Origin: Portunus trituberculatus
Lineage: Eukaryota; Arthropoda; Malacostraca; Decapoda; Portunidae
DNA length: 64,000 nt
Assembly (NCBI RefSeq): GCF_017591435.1
Contig: NC_059295.1
Span: 42,114,282 to 42,178,281 of the forward strand
Direction: 5' to 3'
Below are positions 10,950-21,778 of this stretch, one piece after another (within the stretch, counting starts at the first letter, position 1; every line of letters starts with the position of its first letter). The translations under genes and the position numbers were made by a program. The notes below the pieces were generated by a model, which did not search any database, was not told the origin of the DNA, and was given only the letters and a program-made list of their open reading frames with translations.

Positions 10950-11219
10950 CTAGTCCTTCGCTTTATGAAAGGCAGCTTGCTGAAAATTTGACTGTTGCGT
11001 GACAGTTTGTTGCTTTTGAAGTCCGAGTATTGTTCTACACTCCTCAGTAGGATGTGTACAATTGCCATGGATCATACAGTAGTATGGTGGAGGCAAGATC
11101 ACTGTTTTAGTGGTATCAGAGTGACTACCACGTGACCAAGACCTATAACGCTGTGGTTTCTGGTCTTGTGACAACTGTCTGGAATGAGTGTCATGGTCAT
11201 TGCGTGAATTTGACTTCAT
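10950..11219 (-). pseudogene. gypsy gag C-terminus with Cys/His cluster
   Basis: The segment carries CMIHGNCTHPTEEC, an atypical zinc-knuckle-like cluster followed by a Gln-rich tail. It sits between capsid and protease, where the nucleocapsid is expected. The frame differs from both neighbours. Confidence 0.5.
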
Positions 11220-11256
11220 AGATGAAGCTGTGGTGCTATACCAAGCATTTGATTTT

Positions 11257-12145
11257 TCATGACGTTTTTTGAAAGCAACATTGTATTGTGTGTCCAGTTT
11301 TATTACAATACTGGCGTATGACAGGATTAACTTTCTTCTTTACTGATTCCTTATGTGAGACACCAGAACTAGAAGTAGTGTCAGAAGTAGCTGCAACGTA
11401 GACTGGACGTTGGTTACGCAGTTTAACTGTTAACTTAGTGGAAAAATCCAAAAGACTTTCACCTTTTGTATACTGGAGAGTAGAGGCAATGTGACGTTCC
11501 TCTAGACTTAGCAATTGTATGTAATATTGAAATTCCATGATAAGACGAAAAGATTCCTCATCTAGAGTACCATTTTGAAACCAGGAAGAGGCTTTGAGAG
11601 AAGAAACAGCTTGGTTAGCTAACTGTGCAGAACGAGCCTGTGCCCTTTTAAAATCTGAGTTTCCAAAATGATTTAACATTGTCTCTGCAGCATCAAAAAC
11701 TCCATTGAAAGTTATCCTTTGGCTGTGGTACACCAAAAATTTGCAAAAAGTTTACTTTAAACTTATCATAATCATAGTTTAGGACTTTGGGGTCAAATGC
11801 TGTAGCAGTTATAAGGTCATTAGCTAATGATCCAGGGACAAGATGAGAACGTACAAAACTAATTTTATCAGATCTTGAATGAATTTGAGAATTACTAAGA
11901 ACATCCTCACGTAGTTGTAAAAATTGAGCTGGAGAATATGTGTTAATATCTTCCCCACTAAATTTCTGAATGGAAGAGTCATGTTGTAAAAGTTTAATAG
12001 CTTGAGATGCTACAGATGTAAGAGGTAATGTGACATTTGTAGTAGATGTAGTCACAAGAGTGAAAATATTTGTAACAGTAGTAGTGGTAGAACTTGTAGT
12101 AGTAGTAGTAGTAGTAGTAGTTGTAGTAGCAACAGGGTCAGACAT
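11257..12145 (-). pseudogene. gypsy gag polyprotein, frameshifted
   Basis: The start is the ATG at 12145 (MSDPVATT). A run of about 11 Thr, encoded by a CTA/ACT microsatellite at 12090-12125, follows immediately. The capsid-like part includes IQKFSGEDINTYSPAQFLQL and FDPKVLNYDYDKFKVNFLQIF, which look like retrotransposon gag. The frame shifts near 11720 and continues from 11736 to 11257 (FNGVFDAAETMLNHFGNSDF). The Thr tract is probably a replication-slippage product. Confidence 0.7.
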
Positions 12146-12563
12146 TGTGACAATTTGATGATAATAAGATTTACCACTACGTAAAAACATACACAAAATT
12201 GTTATATATATATAGTTACCACTCCAATGAAATTGTGTTGGACCACGTACAGATGTGTGCTGTGTGTACTCGGACGTAACAGAGACGATAACTTGTGTCA
12301 CATACAGGTCAAATAAGAACATCACAACATACTCTGTGAAAATTGAATAATATTAGTATGAGAGTACTCACAAGAACATAATTGTATCTGAGTTGAGAAA
12401 AATAAAATATGAAATTATACTAAGTACACTTTTGCAATAATCAAGAGATATAATAATGACAATTTACACAATAAAATGAATAAAGTGCTGTACTAATGAT
12501 GTTAATATAATTGTAATTAAAAATGCAATGAAATAATTATAAAAACTTGGCAAGTAAATGATT
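12146..12563. other. gypsy leader or 5' LTR region, limits unknown
   Basis: The stretch is AT-rich and non-coding, upstream of the gypsy gag on the minus strand. It is where a 5' LTR and primer-binding site are expected, but no match to the 5496-7347 region was recognised by eye. Confidence 0.3.
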
Positions 12564-13275
12564 ATGGAAAGTGCATTCTGCACTGGCCTTAGCCCTGACG
12601 CCCCAAGCTGAGGAAGCCAAGCCACGAGCAATCTGGGAAACGAGTGACCGTTGCGAGGATTCAAGCTCCCTCTGCTCCACTGCTGCAAGAGTCTGACCAA
12701 AAAAAGTGGGGGGCCAACGGAGGAAGACATCAACTGCCGTCTCTCTTGATCACCGTAAGTATTAGGGAGGTTTCTCACCACAGCCTACCTGCTTAACATC
12801 ATCATCCTCAAACGAAGCATTTCACAGGGCTGCATAATATCTAAATTTGCCCTGGCAAGAGTTCCCAGGCAGTCCAAACCCCTCTGGGAGGCAGCACTGG
12901 AAAGGCCAGCAAAGGCCCTAGAACCTGATCCATCCAGGAAGTGATATCAACCAGAGTACTCAAAATACCCTCTAACTGAGTAGCCATATGCCATGAAAGA
13001 CTCACAGACAGATCTTGACACTCCACCAAATGAAGCAGCTCAACATTGACAGGAGGAGCCCCACAGGAATCTCCTTCTGGAGTGTACATGGGGAGACCTA
13101 AGAACTCTCTCACTGAGGTAATAAGCTCATGAAAGGAGGATGCACCCTTCTCATCCGGAGAGCCAGCCTCCCCCGAGGGAAAGTCATCAAAAACCTCATC
13201 CACCTCTTCAGAAAACGAAGGCCAGCCCATGGCAGCAGCCTGACTAACTACTGCACCACCAGGGTCCGTGCCCGC
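12564..13275 (-). pseudogene. DIRS gag fragment, upstream half of the split DIRS element
   Basis: On the minus strand the segment reads MGWPSFSEEVDEVFDD, SSFHELITSVREFLGLP and LHLVECQDLSVSLSW, then after a frame change RRQLMSSSVGPPLFLVRLL. Acidic N-terminus, the REFLGLP-type motif and the VGPPLF-type motif match gag proteins of DIRS elements as I know them. It is in the same orientation as the DIRS polymerase at 2814-5495 and in the expected upstream position. The similarity stops near 12564 where gypsy-side sequence begins. Confidence 0.65.
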
Positions 13276-13484
13276 ATCAACTGGCCGGGGGATGAAATAA
13301 AGGAGTAAAATTATTCAAGATATTTTTGGTCAAATGTCAGAAGTTTCGAGGGGAGTTTGAGTTTGAAAAGTTTTGACATTTTTCTGTTTATGAAGGAGTA
13401 TTTGCCAAGTTGAAGAACGTACTTGGCACGATTCCGGGCTGAAATATAAAGTGTATGAGATTCTGGAAATAGAAAGCTCAAGTA

Positions 13485-14520
13485 CCTTTTATGGGCAACC
13501 TCTCTATCATGTATAGCACGAGAACAGGATGTGTTAAACTAAGATTTAGAAGGTTTGGGTTGAGAAAAAGGATGAGGAATCTACACCCCCATGCCAGACA
13601 CTATCATCTTTGTTATGCATTCAGCACACAGAGATGGGTCTCTGACACAGAAACAGTAATCATTCCAGGGAAAATCAGCATAATACCTCCTCAGGTTCCA
13701 CCAACTGACAGAGACAAATCACCATAGGCACCACTGCTTTGGGGGGAACCTGAGGAGGGATTGGAGAAATAGAACAAGATACAGAAATGAGATTGTGATT
13801 GGAGGAACCCAATGGAGAAGATAGGGTAACGTTATAAGCAGAAGGATTAGAGGTGAGGAAGAGATCAAGAATGTTGGGCATGTCTCCAAGATGGTCAAGA
13901 ATACGTGTAGGGCGTTGCACTAGTTGCTCTAGGTCATGAATGATAGCAAAGTTGAAGGCTAGTCACTAGTATGGTCAGTGAAGGGAGAGGAAAGCCAAAG
14001 CTGCTGGTGAACATTGAAATCTTCAATGGAGATTTTGATAGAGGAACAGATTGTGCTTAATTTTGGAAGTTAAAAAGTCAAAGTATTTACTACAGTCAGA
14101 GTTAGGGGAGAGATAGACAGTACAGATAAATATACTTAGAGAGTGCCTATTAAGTCGAAGCAAGGTAATGGAAAACTTGGAAGATTCGAGAGCGTGGGCA
14201 CGAGAGCAAGTTAAGTCACTGTGCACACAGAGACGCAACATCCAGCTTTGGAATGAAAATGAGGATAGAGAAAGTAGGAGGGGACAGAGAAGGGGCTACT
14301 GTCAGTTGCCTCAGACAGCTGTGTTTTGGTGAGGAAAAGAAAATGAGGTTTAGTAGAGGAGAGGTGGTGTTTTACAGATTGAAAATTAGATCTAAGACTG
14401 AATATTGCAGAAGTTAATGAAGAAAAAATTGAGGGAGGTGTCAAGACATTTAAGGTTGTTACTGAGAGAGTAGCCCGACATGGAAACATTTCTGGTCCCT
14501 GAGGCGCTGAGGCTGGACTT
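13485..14520 (-). pseudogene. Non-LTR retrotransposon 5' part with APE endonuclease, inverted
   Basis: Minus-strand reading gives LRSNFQSVKHHLSSTKPHFL and FLTKTQLSEATDSSPFSVPS, then ICTVYLSPNSDCSKYFDF and TRILDHLGDMPNILDLFLTS, continuing as YNVTLSSPLGSSNHNLISV. This is an apurinic-like endonuclease domain of a jockey-superfamily LINE, which nicks target DNA. Frames change between 14240 and 13920. The 5' UTR side lies at 14520, directly against the plus-strand RT part of what seems to be the same family. A sister copy of the same region is on the plus strand at 16441-16800. Confidence 0.75.
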
Positions 14521-14524
14521 GGAG

Positions 14525-16250
14525 TGCTTGCACCTTACCTTGTGAAACTCTTTAAATTATGTCTATATCAACTACTTTCTCTTCTTGCTTGAAGTTTGCC
14601 TACATTCAACCTATTCCTAAAAAGGGGTGATCGTTTTAATGCCTCAAACTACCACCCTATTGCTTTAATTTGTCTAAAGCTTTTAATCAGTCCTCAACAG
14701 GAAGATTTTTAAACATGTCTCTTCATAATCTCTGTTTGATTGCCAATATGGCTTTTGTCAAGAGTAGTCTACTGGTGATCTTCTGGCTTTCCTTGCTGAG
14801 TCATAGTCATCCTCTTTTAGAGATTTTGGTGAAACTTTTCTTGTTGCCATAAGCATATCATATGCTTTTGATAGAGTCTGATATCTTAACTACCTTCCTA
14901 AGGCTTTCATCCTCTCTGCAACTTCATCTCAAGTTTCCTAAATCTATTAACAGTAATATTTTCCCTTCCTATGATTCATCAATGATCTAAACCAAACCTT
15001 TTATCCTATCCCTACATTGATGATACCACCCTACACTTTTCCACATTTTTTCAGAGATTACCAAATCTTCAGGAAGTAAACAGTCCATGCAGGGAAGCCA
15101 CGAAATACCTGACTTCTGATTTCTCTAAGATTTCTGATTAGAGCAGAGAAAACTTAGTACAGTGGAGACTCAATGCTCTAACTTAATTTGTTCCAAATGG
15201 CTGTTCGAGTATTGAAAAGTTTGACTATTCATACCTATAAATCAGGTGATTCATTCTCATCTTAGCAAAACTTCAAGTTTATAAAAATATCAATGTATTT
15301 TTTTGTAATTTTGATTTGTGCATACTGTAAATGAAGGCTGGTGATGGATAAATTAGAAGAGGAGGGAAAAGAAGGGTGGGGAAGAGTAGGGAGGTCATCG
15401 GCAAATGAGTCACCATCCATGAAAACATCTGGTAACTTTTCTCCAGGTGTTATTCCTGGGAATCCACTCGTGGAGGGATTTGGCTCACTAACATTTGCAC
15501 TCTCACCAGATTCCTTATTTTCACCACTAATAAGCCTCTTTGGTGCCATCATAGATTTTAAATGAAAATCTACCAACAAAACGCAGAAGAATGTTGTTTT
15601 TTCAAGACTGCGGCAGGACTAGGGATGCATACTGGCATCTGGTATACCAGATTATCAGTATTACTGGTTATACCAGTATTATGGTATCAGAACGGGACAG
15701 TGACGGTTATGAGAAGGGAGAGGACAGAGCTTTGTATACAACCAAATGTGTGGCCGTTTGATTACCAGATATTTTCACTATTAATAAGCCGTTGGTGTTA
15801 ATGTAAGTTTATAAATGAAAAACTACAGACAGAATGCACTAAAATATTATTCTGATGACTGCAGCAGCACAACTGGCAGAGGGCAGGAAGGGAGAGGCTA
15901 GGGAGCCTTTGTTTACAACCATATGTGTGGGCGTTTGTGTATCAGGTATTTTTTCGAGTATTAAATCAAACTTTTGTGTGTGAGTATTGAAAACTTTGAC
16001 TATTTAGACATTTGAATATTGAGTCTCTACTGTAATGTTCAATTCCTCAAAATCTCAATTCCTCCATATGTTCACTTGACATAACCGTCAAGACTACTAT
16101 CCCCTCTTCTTTAGTGACACTGAATTGTCCCCCTCTTTTACACTGAATATTCTCTGTGTGTCCTTTACTTATAATCTAAACTGCCTTGCTGCAAGAGGAG
16201 GAGGTAGTAAACGCTTATCAAAATGATAATTTACTCCCAGTGAGGTTTAA
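14525..16250 (+). pseudogene. Non-LTR reverse transcriptase remnant, split by a MITE
   Basis: Degenerate RT blocks are readable in changing frames: a PKKGDRFNASNYHPIAL-like stretch near 14620-14670, a region where the YxDD box is expected (near 15015-15035), and a SDFSKISD stretch before 15157. After the MITE (15160-16032) the sequence continues as a match to 21490-21530 and then resembles 23270-23345. Many stops are present. It belongs to the same LINE family as 16330-26400. Confidence 0.65.
15160..16032. mobile_element. pogo-type MITE inserted in LINE RT
   Basis: The termini are cagtggagactcaatgctct at 15160 and the complement of cagtagagactcaatattca ending at 16032, both flanked by TA. 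The host LINE sequence resumes exactly after the second TA. Internally, 15526-15760 and 15782-15950 look like two diverged copies of one block (aataagcc ... caagactgcggcagg and aataagcc ... gatgactgcagcagc), so the MITE has a duplicated 3' part. A minus-strand ORF (15262-15579, MMAPKRLISGENKES) may be a remnant of a transposase start, but this is uncertain. Confidence 0.8.
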
Positions 16251-16329
16251 TAGTACTAGTTCAGGGAGTACTGTGAACTTTCCATTAAAGCTAGTTGTAA
16301 TATCACTGAACGTTTCCCTTTGTGTGTCA

Positions 16330-16984
16330 GACTCACATGGGCAGTCATAGCATGCCCTCTAAAGACAACTCCTCTTCTTCTTACAAAACTACATGCACTT
16401 ACCACACATACACCCTTTACTTAGAATATAAAATAAAAATATGGCGACTCCAGATCCAGCCTCGTAGTCCCTTCTGGGGAGGGGACCAGAAATGTCCCCA
16501 GGTCGGACTGCTTTCTCGTTGGTGACCCAAAATGTCTTGACACCTCCCTCAATTTTTTCGTCATTAACTTCTCCAACATTTAGTCTTAGATCTAATTTTC
16601 AATCTGTAGAAAACCACTTATCCTCTGGTGAACCTGGTCTTCATTTACTCACCGAAACACAGTTGTCTGAGGCTACTGACAGTAGCCCCTTCTCGGTTCC
16701 CTCCTACCTTCTCTATTCTCATTTTCATTCCAAAACTAGATGTTGTATCTGTGTGCACAACGACCCAACTTGCTCTCGTACCCACACTATCCTGAATAGG
16801 AAGATTCTGAAACATGTCACTTCACAATTTTCTATCTGATCGCTAGTATGACTTCTGCCAAGGTTGCTCTACTGGTGATCTGCTGTTCCTTGGTCATCTT
16901 CGATTAGAGATTTCAGTGAAACTTTTGCTGTTGCATCAGACATATCAAAAGCCTTTGATAGAGACTGACATAAAACTCCCCCCC
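16330..16984 (+). pseudogene. LINE 5' part: UTR, endonuclease start and RT fragment joined by deletion
   Basis: The 5' UTR-like text (atggcgactccagatccagcc) is followed by endonuclease motifs (LRSNFQSVENHLSSGEPG, ETQLSEATDSSPFSVPS, CICVHNDPTCSRTH). Then the sequence jumps to RT (ILNRKILKHVTSQFS and, in another frame, ISKAFDRD). About a kilobase of endonuclease and N-terminal RT is missing, so this copy had an internal deletion before or after insertion. It is interrupted at about 16985 by another LINE and resumes at 21117. Confidence 0.7.
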
Positions 16985-17120
16985 CCAGATGGGAATCACC
17001 TTGTCGTGGTGGGGGGGCTTGCGTGCCCCTGTGACCTGGCGAGCTAGGCTAGAGGGGGCTTTGGTCCATGCTCTGCCCTTCCGAGGAGGAGAGGGCTACC
17101 CATGCTAGTAAGGTCGCCAG
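16985..17120 (+). promoter_or_regulatory. GC-rich, hairpin-rich 5' end of the I-like LINE
   Basis: The segment starts with a run of C, then gggaatcaccttgtcgtggtggg, in which cacc and ggtg can pair around ttgtcgt. Another possible hairpin is ggggggcttgcgtgcccc. Its composition differs sharply from the AT-rich surroundings. Such compact 5' ends can hold internal promoters or self-cleaving ribozymes in LINEs, but no ribozyme fold could be demonstrated by hand. Confidence 0.4.
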
Positions 17121-17531
17121 TGAGGGGCCAGACTAAATGGTTCCTATGTAAGCTGGCAGTGGACCAGTGGAGCCACCCACTGGAGGGATTGCCCAAGAGG
17201 GGTCGTCCTGTGTTGGATGGTTGGGTGTCCAGGCTGGGATGCTTTGGGAGGGGGGTCTCAGCTCTGTCATGGACAAACATTCGCATTATGTGGGGCCTTT
17301 TTTTTTAAAACAATTGGTCTGCATGGGGACGAGGTACCCTGTCCACGGCAGCCAGCTCTCGCTCCCATTGTAGTTCCAGTAGGTGGTTTCCCTTGCCCCT
17401 GGAGCTAATCTTTTGTGTTACTGTATGCGTATGGGAAAACACAAAAAACTATCAGGTTCTCGTGAGGTGGCTGACCTGGCCAGTGAGACGTCATCTTAAG
17501 ATCTGAGTAGGGAGGAGGATTCCCTCCACAA

Positions 17532-18426
17532 ATGCCTCCCACAGCAGTTTCCTGCTCTGGGAGTTCTGAGGCATGCGTCTCTGCTGGTTTGGACTCCCTT
17601 TTAATGGTAAATGTTAATTCATCTTTCTGTTATCATGCCTTGCACTCCCTTCTCAAGGCGTATGGCACAGTCCTTTGTATTCGACTTGTTTATGATAAGG
17701 ACTTTCCATCTAACCGCTGCTATGTGACGTTTCTGTCATGTGATGAAGCCCGTTTGGCCTTTGAACATATAGCATCTCTGCCCCTTGCCGGCTGTGGCTT
17801 TAAAACTGAACTTCTCCACTCATGTAATATTTCAGACAGTGACATGGATTATATCCCAAATGTTTTTGACAACTATCTAGAGAATTCAGTTCCAGAAGTC
17901 TGCCAGATCCCGCCTTCACGTTGGTTTGTGGTGTACTACAGAAATGGACGTGGGAATTTCATCCATGCCTCCCAGTACCTGGCCAAAGAGATTGGCATGA
18001 TTCCTGAGGGAAATCTGAAGAAGTACAGTAAGGGGGTGCTCGTGCGAGCTAAAGATATTATGCAGGCGAGGATGTTGCAACATCTCCCATGCCCTACTGA
18101 CAGCATGTTTGAGACTGTGAAGGCTCATCCCACTTTTAATTATAGTAAAGGTTGTGTGTACAGTCAGGATCTTTTTGAATTTTCTGAGGAGAAAATACTG
18201 GCTATGTGTCCTAGCTGAGTCCAAAAGGTGACTAAGATGAGGAATTCCTCCAACATGGTCCTTCTCACCTTTTTTGGTTCCACCCTTCCTGACCATGTTC
18301 ATATCGATCCTATCAATCTTAGGGTGAGGCGTTTTGTTTCCTGCCCTCTTCAGTGTTTCTCATGCTGTGGGTGCGGTCACGGTAAAATCTCCTGCAAGGA
18401 AGCTTCTCGATGCGGTAATTGCTCAG
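17532..18426 (+). pseudogene. I-like LINE ORF1 (RRM-like, CCHC) with one nonsense codon
   Basis: The ATG at 17532 opens a protein with an RRM-like fold (HALHSLLKAYGTVLCIRLVY and RCYVTFLSCDEARLAFEHI) and the stretch IPPSRWFVVYYRNGRGNFIH. A TGA at 18216-18218 interrupts the frame. The same frame continues to a zinc knuckle (CFSCCGCGHGKISCKEASRC) with the start of a second (CGNCSA), after which the sequence jumps to RT. ORF1 proteins coat the element RNA. The stop is a single change from Trp TGG. Confidence 0.7.
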
Positions 18427-19380
18427 CACTATATGGAATCTCTCGGGGTCAATTTTTCTTCAACTGGAGGGGAGTCTTACAATGTCCCCTTCTCTGCCTC
18501 CGAATTGCGGACTGCTTTGTCCCAGTGTCACTACTCTTCTCCGGGTCCAGATGATATTCCTTACGCCTTTTTGCGCCATATGTCTGACAGTGCTTTTACC
18601 TTTTTATTAGATATTTGTAATATGATTTGGCATACCGGTGAATTTCCATCCTCTTGAGCTGTGGCAGTGGTTCTCTCATTTCCGAAGCCTGGGAAAGATC
18701 ATCTCCAGGCTACGAACTACCGTCCTGTATCTTTGACATCTTGTATTTGTAATGTGTTAGAAAAGATGGTAAATGTAAGACTCATATGGTACTTGGAGAG
18801 GGGTAAGTACTTGTCATCGGTACAGTATGGCTTCCGAAAGATGAGGTCTACTACGGATGCTCTTTTATCCCTGGAGTCCTCTATTTGCGAGGCCTTTGCT
18901 AATCACCACCACTAGGTAACAGTATTTTTTTACCTGGAGAAGGCCTACGACACAGCTTGGTGTCATGGTATTTTACGTTCCTTGTTTAATTTTGGCCTCC
19001 ATGGCCATCTTCCTATTTTTATTCAGCAGTTTTTATCCAGACGTCTTTTACGGGTTAGAGTGGGAAGTGTTGTCTCCGAGGCTAGTTCCCTAAATGATGG
19101 TGTCCCACAGGGAAGTATTCTTAGTGTTACACTATTTGCAGTCGCCATAAATGGTGTTATAGATACTCTACCAGATGGCATTCACAGCTCCTTATATGTT
19201 GATGATTTATGTATTTCTTTTGCTGCTGCTAGGATGCCACTGATCGAGCGCAAGCTCCAACTGGCAATCAATAGGGTGTCCCGTTGGGCCAACATAAACA
19301 GTTTTCGTTTCTCCACCTCGAAGACCGTAGCCATGCATTTTTTTGCCGCAACTGTGGTGTCCATCCAGATCCTGATTTAT
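18427..19380 (+). pseudogene. I-like LINE reverse transcriptase
   Basis: Motifs in order: SSPGPDDIPYAFLRHM, FPKPGKDHLQATNYRPVSLT, YGFRKMRSTTDALL, then FFYLEKAYDTAW with the first Asp, NDGVPQGSILSVTLF and SLYVDDLCISF with the catalytic pair. In-frame stops occur at 18655-18657 and 18913-18915. The N-terminus of RT is lost in the deletion that also removed the endonuclease. The frame shifts near 19340 into the C-terminal part. Confidence 0.85.
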
Positions 19381-20919
19381 ACCTAGCCAATAGACGCCTC
19401 TCATGTGTGGAGGCGACTCGATATCTTGGCCTTTTGTTTGACAACCGTCTCACCTGGGTTCCCCATTTCCGTTCTCTTAAGGCGTCTTGTCAGCAGGCAT
19501 TATCCCTTCTTCGGGTTTTAAGTCACACCTCTTGGGGTGCGGACAGGGACACTTTGCTGCTTCTTCACTGTACACTTATACTTCCCAAGCTGGAATACAG
19601 CTGTGAGATCTACTCATCTGCAACGGATGCATGGCTACGCGTGCTTGACTCCGTGCATCATGCTGGGGTCTGCTGGGCTACGGGTGCATTTCGGACATCT
19701 CCAATTCCTAGCCTACTAGTGCATGCTGGTTTCTGGCCGCTCGACCTCCGGCGCCAGTCTTTGACGCTCCAGTGTTGGTTTCGCACCCACCGTCTTCCTG
19801 ATTCTGTCCCTTGTGTGTCAATATTGCGGGACTCGTGTTCACAGGTGTATGTCACTCGACCTAGTCTCCCTAAACCTTTTGGCGTTCAAGTTGCAAATCT
19901 CATGATGGACTTATCTGTCGTCCCCACTCCTGTCTACTCCTTCTGTCTCCCACGAATTGGTTATTGGCAGCTTCCTGTTGTCTCTTTATGCCCTCCTGCC
20001 ATGGATGGCAAGAAGGATTTCCCACCAGCTCTGTCCCACACACAGTTTTTAGAACACTTCTCTACCCATTCTGATGACATCCCTGTTTTTACTGATGGTT
20101 CCAAATCTGATGCAAGCGTTGTGTTTAGCATGGTTTTTCCCCTCCTTTTACCGGTCTGGCAGCCTTCCTGCAGTGGCATCTGTCTTTACTGCGGAGCTGT
20201 CTGCCATAGTTCTAGCTTTACAGATAATTTTCACTCTCCTGGTTTCTACTTTTACAATTTCTAGTGATTTTCGTAATGGTCTTACTGCTCTTCCTCTAGT
20301 ATTTCACTTCACCCATTGGTTTTTATCAGCTTTGGAGTGGCTATACCTGCTTATGAGAAGAGGATATCGTGTTGGGTTCTGCTGGGTCCCTGGTCACGTT
20401 GGTGTTCCCAGGAATGAACATGCAGATGGCCTTGCTAAAGAGGCAGCAAGTCGCGCTCCACCCTCTGCCCCTGTCCCGTTTAGAGATGTATTCCAGTCCA
20501 TTTGTCTGGTGATTGTTGCAAGATGGCAGAGGAGGTGGCAAATGGGGGTTGCCACCTCGAAAATGGGAGAGATCACCACTTCCATTCTCCCTGACTGGAC
20601 ATACACCCATATTCACGACCACCGTAAACAGATTGTATTAGCGTGGCTCAGAATCGGTCATATGTATCTTACACAAAGATATTTGTTGACCAGGGACCGT
20701 CAACCCTACTGTGATGACTGCCTAGTGCTGATCACCGTGCAGCACCTTCTGGTCGAGTGCCCTAGTTTTATTGATTTACGACACTGCTACTTCTACCGGT
20801 GTCACGGTAGAGATAGTGGTGTCTATTATCTCTCCAAGGTCCTTGGACTAGCATCCCTGTCCCCTGGCCATGATATCTTTAGTTACTTGGGGGAAGCTGG
20901 CCTTCTCCCCAAACTGTGA
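19340..20919 (+). pseudogene. I-like LINE C-terminal part with RNase H
   Basis: The first frame (to 20264) holds the RT thumb and connection (VEATRYLGLLFDNRLTW, LILPKLEYSCEIYSSATDAW) and the start of RNase H (PVFTDGSKSDAS). A frameshift near 20120 moves to the frame ending at 20919, with TAELSAIVLALQ, ISSDFRNGL and the HADGLAKEAASR motif, then a zinc-finger-like tail (CDDCLVLITVQHLLVECPSF). The RNase H acidic residues are all visible. Confidence 0.85.
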
Positions 20920-21116
20920 CTTATATTTTATGATATGTATTTTAATGTTTTATTTACTTTAATTGTATTTTTAGATAGTTTTAGTTTTAGGTTTTAATTG
21001 GTTTTAGTTTTTTTTTTAGGTTTTAATTGCTTTTAGTTCGTTTTTTCTTTTACGATATCTTCTTTAACATATTATAGCAGCGCCAGATGACCGGAGATGT
21101 TGCGGCGCCTCACGCA
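20920..21116 (+). other. 3' UTR of the I-like LINE with internal repeats
   Basis: The stretch carries repeats of taggttttaattg(g/c)ttttag at about 20990-21040 and ends with gatgttgcggcgcctcacgc. It has no long A tail; a short aaaatccatccatccac follows and may be the tail and junction to the host LINE. Confidence 0.55.
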
Positions 21117-21552
21117 AAATCCATCCATCCACACACAACTACCCTCCTACGGTTTCCATCCTTCTCTCTGCAACTTTATCTCAAGTTTCTTTTCCGACCA
21201 TTCTATTGCAATTGTGGTAGATGGCCACTGTTCTTCTCCTAAATGTATTAGCAGTGGTGTTCATCAGAGTTCTGTCCTATCACCTACTGTCTTTTTATTA
21301 TTCATTAATGACCTTTTTAACCAAACTTCTTGCCCTATCCACTCCTACGTTGATGATACCACCCTACATCTTTCCACATCCTTTCAGAGACGACCAACCC
21401 TTCAGGAAGTCAATAAATCACACAGGGACACCACAGAATGCCTGACTTCTGATTTTTCTAAGATTTCTGACTGGGGCAGAGAAAGCTTAGTTGTGTTCAA
21501 TATCTCAAAAACTCATTTCCTCCATCTATGAACTCTACAAAACCTTCCAAGG
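21117..21552 (+). pseudogene. Host LINE RT, second segment
   Basis: RT palm of the interrupted LINE: PSYGFHPSLCNFISSFF, HQSSVLSPTVFLLFINDLF and IHSYVDDTTLHLS with the catalytic pair, then LTSDFSKISDWGRESL. The block is open in one frame up to 21531. It is cut at 21552 by an LTR. Confidence 0.8.
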
Positions 21553-21778
21553 TGTTAGGGTATGAATTGTATATAATTATTTTTTTCCTTATTTCTACAC
21601 ACAGCTGTGAGAAGCGAGGCTGATCTTAGCGAGAAGCACATCCTTTCATTTTCATGTGCAAGCACTTCTTATGCTAAGTCAGTATATGTTCCCACAGGCT
21701 CAGTGTGGGAACCTCTGGTTGCTGGATTATATATATGTAATTATAACAGCATAGACATATATTTAGTACGATCATATA

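Larger units (their letters stand above)
7348..12145 (-). mobile_element. Ty3/gypsy LTR retrotransposon, internal region, decayed
   Basis: On the minus strand the order is gag (12145 to 11257), zinc-knuckle region (11219 to 10950), protease (10932 to 10528), RT (10122 to 9146), RNase H and integrase (about 9020 to 7590) and a GPY/F-type tail (7593 to 7348). Integrase downstream of RNase H places it in Ty3/gypsy. The frame changes at nearly every domain boundary, so at least six indels are needed to explain the present state. LTRs were not identified. It lies between two parts of a DIRS element in the same orientation. Confidence 0.9.
16985..21116 (+). mobile_element. I-like non-LTR retrotransposon with RNase H, nested in another LINE
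   Basis: The element runs from a C-rich 5' end (ccccccagatgggaatcacc) through ORF1 (RRM-like plus zinc knuckle), RT and RNase H to a 3' end near gcggcgcctcacgcaaaatcc. RNase H downstream of RT is typical of the I superfamily (I, Nimb and relatives). The endonuclease is missing because of an internal deletion near 18425. The flanking LINE reads ISKAFDRD before it and PSYGFHPSLCNF after it, which are adjacent parts of RT. Confidence 0.8.

Noticed and set aside
13491..13727. Plus-strand frame of 78 codons
   Set aside because: The minus strand here continues the LINE endonuclease region (YYADFPWNDYCF-like), which explains the sequence better.
21097..21116. Start of an independent RT ORF at 21097
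   Set aside because: The first codons belong to the 3' end of the I-like LINE; the RT proper resumes only after the junction.
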